32,816 bases of DNA from an uncultured Draconibacterium sp. (GTDB lineage Bacteria; Bacteroidota; Bacteroidia; Bacteroidales; Prolixibacteraceae). Position 1 is the first letter of the stretch. Each line of letters starts with the position of its first letter. The stretch covers positions 1-32,816 of the forward strand of contig NZ_CAJXYQ010000028.1 in the NCBI RefSeq assembly GCF_913063105.1, written 5' to 3'. The notes below the pieces were generated by a model. The model was not told the origin of the DNA and did not search any database. It saw nothing but the letters and a program-made list of their open reading frames with translations. This document shows, one piece after another, positions 1-7,220 of this stretch. The translations under genes and the position numbers were made by a program.

Positions 1-2
1 AC

Positions 3-257
3 GTTTGGACGGTTGAAAAGAATTCCTGGGAAAAAGGACAAACTTATGCATACCGCGATAGAAAAGCGAAAAAAAGAACATTCCGTGCATTGTGGATTCA
101 GCGTATTAATGCTGCAACCCGTTTGGAAGGAATGTCGTATTCACAATTCATGGGATTGTTGAAAAAGAACGAAATTGAAATAAACAGGAAAGTTTTAGCC
201 GATTTGGCTATGAACCAACCTGAAGCGTTCAAAGCAATCGTAGAAAAAGTAAAATAA
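3..257 (+). CDS. rplT: 50S ribosomal protein L20, C-terminal part (5' end outside window)
   Basis: Reading from base 3 gives 84 residues ending in TAA at 255-257. They contain the hallmark L20 segments AYRDRKAKKRTFRALWIQRI and MSYSQFMGLLKKNEIEINRK, and the end LADLAMNQPEAFKAIVEKVK. L20 binds 23S rRNA early in assembly of the large ribosomal subunit. About 30 N-terminal residues of a roughly 115-residue family are missing because the window begins inside the gene. In most bacteria infC and rpmI precede rplT, so they are expected just to the left (inference). A strong terminator follows immediately, so this is the last gene of its operon. Confidence 0.97.
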   Translation, partial: VWTVEKNSWEKGQTYAYRDRKAKKRTFRALWIQRINAATRLEGMSYSQFMGLLKKNEIEINRKVLADLAMNQPEAFKAIVEKVK

Positions 258-286
258 AGACTTTATTATTGAGGTGAAATACATTT

Positions 287-318
287 AAGCCCTGACGGTT
301 TCGTCAGGGCTTTTTTTT
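287..318 (+). terminator. Rho-independent terminator after rplT
   Basis: An 11-bp stem (287-297 with 302-312, core AGCCCTGAC/GTCAGGGCT) closes a 4-base loop and runs into a T tract at 311-318. The T tract follows the stem only on the plus strand, so it ends rplT transcription rather than the oncoming peptidase gene. Confidence 0.93.
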
Positions 319-348
319 GTATGGTACCGGCCAATCCTAAACAAATTC

Positions 349-1971
349 CTACATTTTCGTTTGTGCAAGCTCAAAAAGAAGTTTTACCTCGGGATCTAAT
401 TGTATGCTTTTTATCGGGGAAGTAGTTTTTACCTGAACCCGAATATTTGAATTCATACCATCAAAATTTGTGTATTTAAGTTCTGAACTGCCATCTTCAT
501 ATGTAATCAAAACTTCAAGGGGAAAAGTAAATAACTGATTAGTATTCTGATTAATGGAAATATGTTGTTCCAGCATGTAATTATCCTGTTTTGTTTCTCC
601 CCAGGTATAATTTAAAACCGGATGTCCGGCCTGCCACAGCCACTGTGTAAAAAAGTAATCGAGTTTCTTGCCCGAAACCGCTTCTATTACCTTTTGAAAA
701 TCAGTTGTTAATGCAGTTGAATTTTTATAATCATGATAATATTTCTGTAATCCTTTAAAGAATATGTCATCGCCAAGTTTAGCGCGTAACATGTGTAAAA
801 ACCAACTGGCTTTCTGATAAGAATTTGTATTTAATAAACGAATGTAATCAGTTACAGTGGTGTCAATAATGGGAGCCAGATTTTGTTTTGAATAGGCTAT
901 TATTCGTTCGCGGTCGTCTTTTAAACGCTCATTAAATAAATCATTACCATAAAAATGTTGCATGTAAACATGTGTAAGGTAAGTGGCAAAACCTTCGCTT
1001 AACCATACGTGGTGCCAGCTTTGTTCAGTTACCGAGTTGCCAAACCATTGGTGGGCCACTTCGTGGGCAAATAAACGCTCCTGGCTCTGGTTGCTGGTAG
1101 CTGTTCGTTCGTGGTAAAATATACAACTGGCATTTTCCATCCCTCCGTAGCGTGTTTTCGATTGCACGTGCGCAAGTTTTTCGTATGAATAAGGGCCAAT
1201 TAGCGCTGAAAAATACGCCAGTGCTTTTGTGCCGTATTTATAATTGTTAAAACCGGTTTCTTTATCGTGTCTAAAAATCCAGGAGCTTATCGGCACTCCC
1301 TGGTAGTTTTCGTTGTTGCCTACCAGAAAATCAGCAACACCAATCACCATCAATTTTGTTGATATGGGCACATCTTCTCTCCAGTGAGTAAATTCAATGT
1401 TGTTGGGTAATTGTTTCTTTTCAACGCGCTTTCCATTTGAAACAACCTCGTAATGTTGGGGGGCATAAATCAAAAATTCAAGTGTTGCTTTGTCCGATGG
1501 ATGATCGACTGTTGGTAACCAATGTTTTGCCCGATCGGGCCAGTTGTCGCCAAAAAAAGTGCGTTGGCCGTGCTTGTTTTTCGAAATAACCAAACCATCA
1601 GCGGGTATACCGGTGTAGCAGATTTTAAAACACACCGTATCGCCCGAGCCTATACTTTCAGGCACTTCCACTTGTAAGTTATTGTTTTCATGCAAGAAAA
1701 CAAGGGCTTGCTCATCGGAGCTTACCGAGTTAACAATCATGCCGATTCCCGAGTCATCCATTCCAATAAAATCAAGCTGAATAGTGTCTGCAGGTTTTAA
1801 AAGCCTTATAAAAACACTGGTTTCTCCTCGTATTTGCTTGCTTGAATCGTTTAAATGTAGTTCAAACGTATAATGCAATACATCGATGCTGGTAAAGCGT
1901 TCAGTATGCAATTGTGCAAAACAGAATTTTGAAAGGAGAAGAAGAAACGTAAAAAGCAGTGTTTTATGCAT
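349..1971 (-). CDS. M1-family zinc metallopeptidase (aminopeptidase N-like), exported
   Basis: The protein has 540 residues. Residues 1-19 form a signal peptide ending in FCFA before Gln20. The M1 exopeptidase motif GGMEN is at 276-280, and the zinc site HEVAHQWFGN starts at His303 (His303, Glu304, His307) with the third ligand Glu326 in WLSEGFATYL, 19 residues after His307 as in gluzincins. At 540 residues it has the N-terminal beta domain and catalytic domain but lacks the large C-terminal helical domain of E. coli PepN, as in many short Bacteroidota M1 enzymes. It probably trims peptides in the periplasm or outside the cell. The upstream DUF2891 gene ends 4 nt before the start, so the two are cotranscribed. 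Confidence 0.93.
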   Translation of the reverse strand: MHKTLLFTFLLLLSKFCFAQLHTERFTSIDVLHYTFELHLNDSSKQIRGETSVFIRLLKPADTIQLDFIGMDDSGIGMIVNSVSSDEQALVFLHENNNLQVEVPESIGSGDTVCFKICYTGIPADGLVISKNKHGQRTFFGDNWPDRAKHWLPTVDHPSDKATLEFLIYAPQHYEVVSNGKRVEKKQLPNNIEFTHWREDVPISTKLMVIGVADFLVGNNENYQGVPISSWIFRHDKETGFNNYKYGTKALAYFSALIGPYSYEKLAHVQSKTRYGGMENASCIFYHERTATSNQSQERLFAHEVAHQWFGNSVTEQSWHHVWLSEGFATYLTHVYMQHFYGNDLFNERLKDDRERIIAYSKQNLAPIIDTTVTDYIRLLNTNSYQKASWFLHMLRAKLGDDIFFKGLQKYYHDYKNSTALTTDFQKVIEAVSGKKLDYFFTQWLWQAGHPVLNYTWGETKQDNYMLEQHISINQNTNQLFTFPLEVLITYEDGSSELKYTNFDGMNSNIRVQVKTTSPIKSIQLDPEVKLLFELAQTKM

Positions 1972-1975
1972 TGTG

Positions 1976-3046
1976 CTAATTTTTTGCAGAACTTTTAATT
2001 AGTGCATAAACAGCAAAAGATGCCAGCCAATGGGCTCCTGCGTATTCGCCTGAATCCATTTTTTCAAAACTGTAGTTAAAATGTGCATCAGCCAGATCTA
2101 TTAGTTTCTGATTTTTCAGGGCGTATCCCATTTCATACAAACACCATGCTCTACTAAAATTCAATCCATCAAGATGGGCCAGTTTGCCATCACTTCTGTC
2201 CGTTACTTCGGCTATTTCAATGTATTTTGCAGGATGTTTCTCTATTCCGCGTAGAAAAGTTCTTAACCATTTTTCGAACTCCTTTTGAGGTAAAACCTTT
2301 AACATTACAGATGCTTCCTGAAGGCAGGGCGATAAAAAATCGAATCCACCCGGTTCCCATGTAAGCGGACAATCGCAATCGTTTTGGTAATATTCAAGGG
2401 CTTTGGCCTCTATCTTTTCCGCCAGGTGGGTGTCGTACTTTTTTGCCCAATCGTAGGCAAACGACATTCCGAAAGCGATATTACTGTGTTCTCCAATTCG
2501 AATGGGGTAAATTAATTTGTCTAAAAATTCGTTGAATTTACCTGAAAGCAATTCGGTAAGCGGATTCAGATTAGATTGTAGTTCACTCGCAACGGGATGG
2601 TTCCATGTGCGCAATGCTTCATCCAGTTTTAGCAACCATGCCCAGCCATAGGTACGTTCGTAGGTTTTGTTGTGTTCATCATCAAAGTATGCCACCTCTT
2701 TTAGGATATTTTCAGCAGTAATATTTTTCTTTAGCTTTTCAATAATCTCATTACTGTGTTCAAAATCAGGAAAGCAGGTCAGTATTTTTACCAGGGTCCA
2801 GTGTCCGTGAACCGACGAGTGCCAGTCGAAACAACCGTAAAAGGCAGGATGCAACTGGCGGGGAGGAGCGAGGTAACTGTCGTTACCCAATACCTGATTC
2901 AGCTTGTTCGGATACTCCTGATCTATACATTCGTAGGCAAAATGATACAGATAATCGGCTTGGGTTAAAGTAAACTCTATTTTTGATGTTTGAGCCGATA
3001 GAAGGTTTACCAATAGAATAAAAGAAAGAATAAGTTTTATCTTCAT
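1976..3046 (-). CDS. DUF2891 family exported protein
   Basis: The reading frame opens at 3097, but the Met at 3046 gives a clean signal peptide (MKIKLILSFILLVNLLSAQ), so I chose that start; the product has 356 residues. The block LHPAFYGCFDWHSSVHGHW with several His and Trp residues is the DUF2891 hallmark, followed by RTYGWAWLLKLDEAL and a C-terminal helical half rich in Trp, His and Cys (CDCPLTWEPGGFDFLSPCL). The helical repeat look suggests an alpha/alpha toroid fold, as in some glycosidases, but the family has no established activity that I know of. It is the first gene of a two-gene unit with the M1 peptidase. Both products are exported, so a shared role in nutrient processing is possible (inference). 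Confidence 0.85.
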   Translation of the reverse strand: MKIKLILSFILLVNLLSAQTSKIEFTLTQADYLYHFAYECIDQEYPNKLNQVLGNDSYLAPPRQLHPAFYGCFDWHSSVHGHWTLVKILTCFPDFEHSNEIIEKLKKNITAENILKEVAYFDDEHNKTYERTYGWAWLLKLDEALRTWNHPVASELQSNLNPLTELLSGKFNEFLDKLIYPIRIGEHSNIAFGMSFAYDWAKKYDTHLAEKIEAKALEYYQNDCDCPLTWEPGGFDFLSPCLQEASVMLKVLPQKEFEKWLRTFLRGIEKHPAKYIEIAEVTDRSDGKLAHLDGLNFSRAWCLYEMGYALKNQKLIDLADAHFNYSFEKMDSGEYAGAHWLASFAVYALIKSSAKN

Positions 3047-3181
3047 TTCGCGCATTTTATTGTGAAAATAAAACTTATTCATGAACCGGGAAATCATTTC
3101 CGGTTTTTATCGTTAAGGCCAATACTCATTCGGTTAAAAGGCTTGGCTTTTTGAAGAGTTGCATTAACTATTTTACACGTT

Positions 3182-3658
3182 TCATTTTTTCCGGGTGAAA
3201 AGAGCGACAATTGCCGAGGTTACAATACCCATGGCGGGTGCAAAAATTACACTTTGTACAATGTAGCTTTTCATGTTGAAATAACTTTCGGCTGCAGCTT
3301 GTGTCATTTTTCCGGTTTCAACGGTGTATGCAATCATTGTTGAAAAATAATCAGGAGTAATAATTGCTGAGGTAATGTATTGCGACAAGGGCGTCAGAAG
3401 AGTTACTCCAACAGTTATAATCAATCCGCTGAAAAATCCTTGTTTCCAGGTCATCCGGCCTTGGTACGAATTTTTTCTTTTATCAAGCAAGGCTACAACG
3501 TAAACTGCAATTGCAAGTATTGCAAAGAAATTGGTAACAATGGCATGTTTTTCAATATTCTCGTCGTGTAAACCGGCCATTCGTTCGCCCAGCATCCATA
3601 AAAGTTGAATTACAATAAACAAAATGGCCCACTTAATTTCAATTGCTATTTTTTTCAT
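3182..3658 (-). CDS. DUF4199 family membrane protein
   Basis: The start at Met 3658 (MKKIAIEIKWAILFIVIQLL) is preferred to 3679 because it begins directly before the first membrane segment. The 158-residue product has four hydrophobic segments: about 9-28, 41-58, 75-95 and a C-terminal one ending in VTSAIVALFTRKK. A short polar loop between the third and fourth (YTVETGKMTQAAAESYFN) is typical of DUF4199, a Bacteroidota-restricted family of unknown function. It follows rsgA on the same strand by 66 nt, and may share its transcript. No catalytic motif is visible. Confidence 0.8.
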   Translation of the reverse strand: MKKIAIEIKWAILFIVIQLLWMLGERMAGLHDENIEKHAIVTNFFAILAIAVYVVALLDKRKNSYQGRMTWKQGFFSGLIITVGVTLLTPLSQYITSAIITPDYFSTMIAYTVETGKMTQAAAESYFNMKSYIVQSVIFAPAMGIVTSAIVALFTRKK

Positions 3659-3724
3659 TTTTATAAAGTTTAGTTTCAATAGGATATAATAATCAGATTT
3701 CGAATATTGTTCACTAAAAGTGCA

Positions 3725-4783
3725 TTACTTCGATTGTTTTTTTTCCTGAAGAATGGATTTTACCATTTTCCCAAAATCCTTAGCTCGCTGGCGTTTTTCG
3801 TAGACTGTACTGCTAAAGTGAGCTTGTTCGCGTTTTAGTTTCAGGTAATTCTGGTAGCTATCTTCACTTAATTCGCCACTTTCAACTGCGCTTATAATGG
3901 CGCAACCTGTTTCATTCATATGACTGCAATCGTTAAACTTACATTGGGTAGCCAGTTCTGCAATATTGTCAAAGGTGTTTTCCAATGCGTTTGACAAATG
4001 GGTGATTCCCAATTCACGCATTCCGGGCGTGTCAATTACAATGCTATTGTTTTTCAATACAAATAATTCGCGATGACTGGTGGTGTGCCGGCCTTTACTG
4101 GTGCTTTCACTTATTTTTTTAACCTCTTGTTGCTGTACGCCAAGTAAATGGTTGATAATGGTTGATTTACCTACACCCGATGATCCCAAAAAACAATAGG
4201 TTTTATAAGGTTCCAATACTTGCTCTAAGCTGTCGAGTCCTTTTTTAGATTGATTACTTAATGAAATAACGGTGCAGGAACTTTGGCGTGTCGCTATTTC
4301 TTGCAGCATTTGTTTTAATACTATTTCGTCGGCCAAATCGGTTTTAGAAATGATAATAATCGGTTTTATCTTTCCGGCAAAACATACGGAAAGGTACCGT
4401 TCCAACCGGTTTAAATTAAAATCGTGCCCAACAGCTTGCACGATAAATGCAACATCAACGTTAGCAGCAATCAGTTGTACCTCGGCATGTTTCCCAACAG
4501 CTTGCCGTTGCAATACCGAAAAGCGCGGCAACACTTCCAGAATAATCGCACTTGATTCGTCCATTTTTGTAAACCGAACCCAGTCGCCAACAGCCGGAAA
4601 ATCGGCAGAGGAGTTTGCCGTAAACCTAATATTCCCGGTTATTTCAGCAGAATAAATCGTGTCATTGTTTCTGATGTTGTAACGTTCTTTATGCTCTGCA
4701 ATAACTCGGGCAAGCTCCGCTTGTTCTATTTGATTGTCAGTTATATATTCAATTAATTCTTGTGGTAACTCTTGTTTGTTCAT
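3725..4783 (-). CDS. rsgA: Ribosome small-subunit-dependent GTPase RsgA
   Basis: This 352-residue circularly permuted GTPase helps late maturation of the 30S subunit. Order of parts: N-terminal OB fold (about 40-100, with VGDWVRF), G4 motif SKTDL at 146-150, P loop GSSGVGKST at 200-208, G2 region GRHTT at 231-235, G3 DTPG at 251-254, then the zinc knuckle Cys281, Cys286, His288, Cys294 in CKFNDCSHMNETGC. The G4 motif has Ser in place of the usual Asn of NKxD; this swap is seen in some RsgA proteins and need not abolish GTP binding. It starts 21 nt downstream of the MATE gene, so the two are probably cotranscribed. Confidence 0.95.
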   Translation of the reverse strand: MNKQELPQELIEYITDNQIEQAELARVIAEHKERYNIRNNDTIYSAEITGNIRFTANSSADFPAVGDWVRFTKMDESSAIILEVLPRFSVLQRQAVGKHAEVQLIAANVDVAFIVQAVGHDFNLNRLERYLSVCFAGKIKPIIIISKTDLADEIVLKQMLQEIATRQSSCTVISLSNQSKKGLDSLEQVLEPYKTYCFLGSSGVGKSTIINHLLGVQQQEVKKISESTSKGRHTTSHRELFVLKNNSIVIDTPGMRELGITHLSNALENTFDNIAELATQCKFNDCSHMNETGCAIISAVESGELSEDSYQNYLKLKREQAHFSSTVYEKRQRAKDFGKMVKSILQEKKQSK

Positions 4784-4804
4784 CGTAGTTTTTTTAGGTG
4801 TGTT

Positions 4805-6244
4805 TTATACTTTTCGAAGTTTCCATTTTCCTTTTCGAAATAGAAAAAGAGCAGTGAGTGCCAAAAACGACTCTGCCAAAACAATGGCCAGACTCGCACC
4901 GGTTAGCCCCATATTTAGAACAATAGCAAGCAGGTAGGCGAGTGGAATCTCAAACAGCCAGAAACTAAGAAAATTGATTTTGGTGGGTGTAATGGTGTCG
5001 CCACTGCCATTGAAGCCCTGCATAAGTACCATGCCAAGTGCGTAAAACAAAAAACCAAAGCTAATAATGCGCAAGGCCATTGTTCCATTTGCTACTACTT
5101 CCGTTTCATCGATAAATAGTTTCATCCAGAAATCAGGGAAAATGGCAAGCAGAATCCCAACCACGCCCATAAATATCATGTTTACATACCCCGTAATCCA
5201 CACTGACCGTTCGGCCCGTTCCGGATGGTTTGCCCCCAGGTTTTGCCCAACAAGCGTTGAGGCAGCATTGCTAAGTCCCCAGGCCGGCAGCAAGGCAAAA
5301 ATTATTATCCGTATTGCAATGGTATAGCCGGCAAGTGCTTCAGGTCCTGAAACTGCAATAATTCGCACCAGCAGCACCCAGCTCGATGTGGCAATCAGGT
5401 TTTGTAAAATTCCACCTCCTGATATTTTTACCAGGTTTTGCATTACTTTAATCCTGATTTTCAAGCTATTCCAATAAAGCCTGATACGATGATGCCCTTT
5501 AAAAAGGACATAAAACTGGTACAAAACTGCCAGCCCTCGGCCGATTGAGGTGGCGATAGCTGCACCTGCCAAACCTAATTCGGGGAAAGGGCCATAGCCA
5601 AATATTAGCAGCGGATCGAGAATTATATTGATGATATTGGCCAGCCACATTACCCTCATAGATATCGCCGCATCGCCAGAACTACGAAAAACGGCGTTTA
5701 TAATAAACAGCTGCATAATAACCACATTGCTTCCGAACATTATGGCAGGGTAGAGGTATCCCTGCTCAGCCATTAAAGCCGTTGCACCCATCAGTTCTAA
5801 GAACTTTTTTGCAAAAAGTGCTCCGGGTATGGCAATACAAATTGAAAAAAACAGTCCCACCAGCATGGCCTGGAAAGCTACCACTCCGGCTTGTTTTTTA
5901 TTTTTTTCGCCAATTCTTCTTGAAACTAGCGCAGTTGTGGCTACACTCAGGCCCATTCCAATGGCATAAACGATGGTCATGGCCGATTCGGTTATACCAA
6001 CGGTTGCAACCGCATCGGCGCCCAGTTTCGATACAAAAAAGATATCAACAACAGCAAATACCGATTCCATAATCATTTCCAGTACCATCGGAACAGCTAA
6101 AATAAAAATAGCTTTGCCAAGGCTGGCTTCGGTAAAATCCCGCTCGGTGCCTCCAATTGCTTCTTTTACATCAATCCAGAGTTCTAATAAGTCAAGGTCT
6201 TTTAATTTTTTTAAAGACAACACATTTGTTCTTTTGCGTAACAT
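4805..6244 (-). CDS. MATE-family multidrug/Na+ (or H+) antiporter
   Basis: The protein has 479 residues with the 12-helix MATE pattern in two homologous halves. The first half begins at about residue 46 (AIFILAVPMVLEMIMESVFAVVDIFFVSKLG) and the second near 265 with LVKISGGGILQNLI. Such carriers expel cationic drugs or metabolites across the inner membrane against Na+ or H+. There is an unusually long, charged N-terminal extension of about 45 residues before the first helix. The start at 6244 lies about 125 nt from a very good promoter, leaving a long leader that holds a small ORF and a hairpin. It is the first gene of the MATE-rsgA unit. Substrate cannot be told from sequence. Confidence 0.92.
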   Translation of the reverse strand: MLRKRTNVLSLKKLKDLDLLELWIDVKEAIGGTERDFTEASLGKAIFILAVPMVLEMIMESVFAVVDIFFVSKLGADAVATVGITESAMTIVYAIGMGLSVATTALVSRRIGEKNKKQAGVVAFQAMLVGLFFSICIAIPGALFAKKFLELMGATALMAEQGYLYPAIMFGSNVVIMQLFIINAVFRSSGDAAISMRVMWLANIINIILDPLLIFGYGPFPELGLAGAAIATSIGRGLAVLYQFYVLFKGHHRIRLYWNSLKIRIKVMQNLVKISGGGILQNLIATSSWVLLVRIIAVSGPEALAGYTIAIRIIIFALLPAWGLSNAASTLVGQNLGANHPERAERSVWITGYVNMIFMGVVGILLAIFPDFWMKLFIDETEVVANGTMALRIISFGFLFYALGMVLMQGFNGSGDTITPTKINFLSFWLFEIPLAYLLAIVLNMGLTGASLAIVLAESFLALTALFLFRKGKWKLRKV

Positions 6245-6293
6245 TGTAAAATATGGAAAATAAGTGAATAAACGATAAAATAAACTCTACCTG

Positions 6294-6314
6294 GCCAACC
6301 TTAGAACGGTCGGC
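6294..6314 (-). promoter_or_regulatory. Hairpin in the MATE gene leader
   Basis: The bases 6294-6300 and 6308-6314 pair over 7 bp in minus-strand RNA (GCCGACC/GGTTGGC, one G-U) around a 7-base loop. On the plus strand the same position would be an A-C mismatch, so the fold is better in MATE mRNA. No T tract follows, so it is not a simple terminator. The stop codon of the small leader ORF lies in the loop. Confidence 0.4.
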
Positions 6315-6348
6315 AATTTGTGACGGTATTATAATTTGAGCTATTCAT
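6301..6348 (-). CDS. Putative leader peptide (15 aa) ahead of the MATE gene
   Basis: ATG at 6346-6348 opens the frame MNSSNYNTVTNCRPF followed by TAA. A strong Shine-Dalgarno AAAGGAG (6357-6363 on the minus strand) lies 8 nt upstream, which is unusual because most genes here have no clear one. The predicted transcription start is only a few bases further upstream, so this would be the first thing translated on the mRNA. Its stop sits in the loop of a 7-bp hairpin, the geometry expected of translational attenuation. No homology is claimed; a chance ORF remains possible. Confidence 0.35.
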   Translation of the reverse strand: MNSSNYNTVTNCRPF

Positions 6349-6375
6349 TTTCGTTTCTCCTTTGCTATTGAGACA

Positions 6376-6408
6376 CAAAGGTATGGAAATTTATTTTTAT
6401 TCAACAAA
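6376..6408 (-). promoter_or_regulatory. Bacteroidota-type promoter for the MATE-rsgA unit
   Basis: On the minus strand the -7 element TACCTTTG lies at 6376-6383, a full match to TAnnTTTG. TTTG at 6405-6408 and TTG at 6402-6404 lie 21 and 18 nt upstream of it. Transcription should start near 6369, leaving a leader of about 125 nt. Confidence 0.7.
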
Positions 6409-6445
6409 TCATTTTTTAATAATCTTTTCTTTTAATTTTTAAATG

Positions 6446-6468
6446 AACACTTCGTTTAACCAAGTGTT
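6446..6468. promoter_or_regulatory. Inverted repeat, candidate operator
   Basis: AACACTT at 6446-6452 is repeated inverted as AAGTGTT at 6462-6468, with GTT/AAC continuing the symmetry inside the spacer around 6457. It ends 23 nt before the start of the small lipoprotein gene and has no T tract, so a protein-binding site near that gene's transcription start is more likely than a terminator. Confidence 0.4.
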
Positions 6469-6491
6469 AAATAGCTGATAAATAATATGGC

Positions 6492-7220
6492 ATGAATCTA
6501 AAACTTGGCTTTATCCTACTTCTAATTCTTTTTATTTCGTGTGCCGATAAACAGGGATTTCCTTTAAAAAAGTCGCAACGGTTTACTACTGATAATACAT
6601 CTGTAAAATTCGAAAACATCCCAGACAGCGCAGGTTTTAGCGAGCTGTTTACTTTTGTAACCTCGTATAAAACAGTGGATAAAGGTTTTAGTCTGGCCGA
6701 ATTTGAAAATGAATATCAACGTTTTGGTCTCAACGGAAATGTGGATTTAACTGATTCATTAATTAGCGCATGCTGGATAGAAATGAACGGATTGTTACTG
6801 GAACTAACAGGCAAAGAAATTTATGCGCAGGCGCTGGAACAAGTTTCTGAAATCAATTCAGGAGCCGAAAAGATACAACCCTTTGTGTTTACTAAAAACG
6901 TCGATCATATTTATGTTAATCTTTTTAAACCTGCAGAAATGGGCTATTCGCATACTCTGGGAGGTGAGGTGCAATTAAGGCAGGAAACCGATTATCCGGA
7001 GTCGGGAAAGGTTACCTTATTTTTTGAAATGACTGAACGTCGCTATATTGAGTTATACATTAGAATACCCGATTGGGCAGAGGGCACTAATGTTGAAGTG
7101 AAAAAGGTAAAATATTTTACGCAGCCGGGCACTTATTGTAAAATTGCAAAAAAATGGAAACAGGGCGATGTGGTTGAGATTCAACTTCCCATCGAAAATT
7201 ATCCACCCCCGCGACTTTAG
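6492..7220 (+). CDS. Small lipoprotein related to the C-terminal part of GH127/DUF1680 proteins
   Basis: The protein has 242 residues. Its SPII signal ends in the lipobox FISC, so Cys17 would be lipidated. Residues 138-235 strongly resemble the beta-sandwich end of DUF1680 (GH127-type beta-L-arabinofuranosidase) proteins: YVNLFKPAEM, QETDYPESGKVTL, LYIRIPDWAEGTNVEV, GTYCKIAKKWKQGDVVEIQLP. Residues 89-117 (SLISACWIEMNGLLLELTGKEIYAQALEQ) look like the last helix pair of the catalytic toroid. The rest of the catalytic barrel, with the Glu and Cys zinc and nucleophile residues, is absent; a full GH127 is over 600 residues. It may be a sugar-binding or structural derivative. Identification is from pattern memory. 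It overlaps the convergent sdaA by 4 nt. Confidence 0.6.
   Translation: MNLKLGFILLLILFISCADKQGFPLKKSQRFTTDNTSVKFENIPDSAGFSELFTFVTSYKTVDKGFSLAEFENEYQRFGLNGNVDLTDSLISACWIEMNGLLLELTGKEIYAQALEQVSEINSGAEKIQPFVFTKNVDHIYVNLFKPAEMGYSHTLGGEVQLRQETDYPESGKVTLFFEMTERRYIELYIRIPDWAEGTNVEVKKVKYFTQPGTYCKIAKKWKQGDVVEIQLPIENYPPPRL

Noticed and set aside
4272..4655. 127-residue plus-strand frame within rsgA
   Set aside because: It is a shadow of the conserved GTPase frame, rich in Cys, Ser and Thr without domain features.
7217..7220. Sequencing error at the sdaA/lipoprotein junction
   Set aside because: Both proteins end naturally (sdaA at its tail Cys, the lipoprotein after the last beta strand), so the 4-nt convergent overlap looks genuine.
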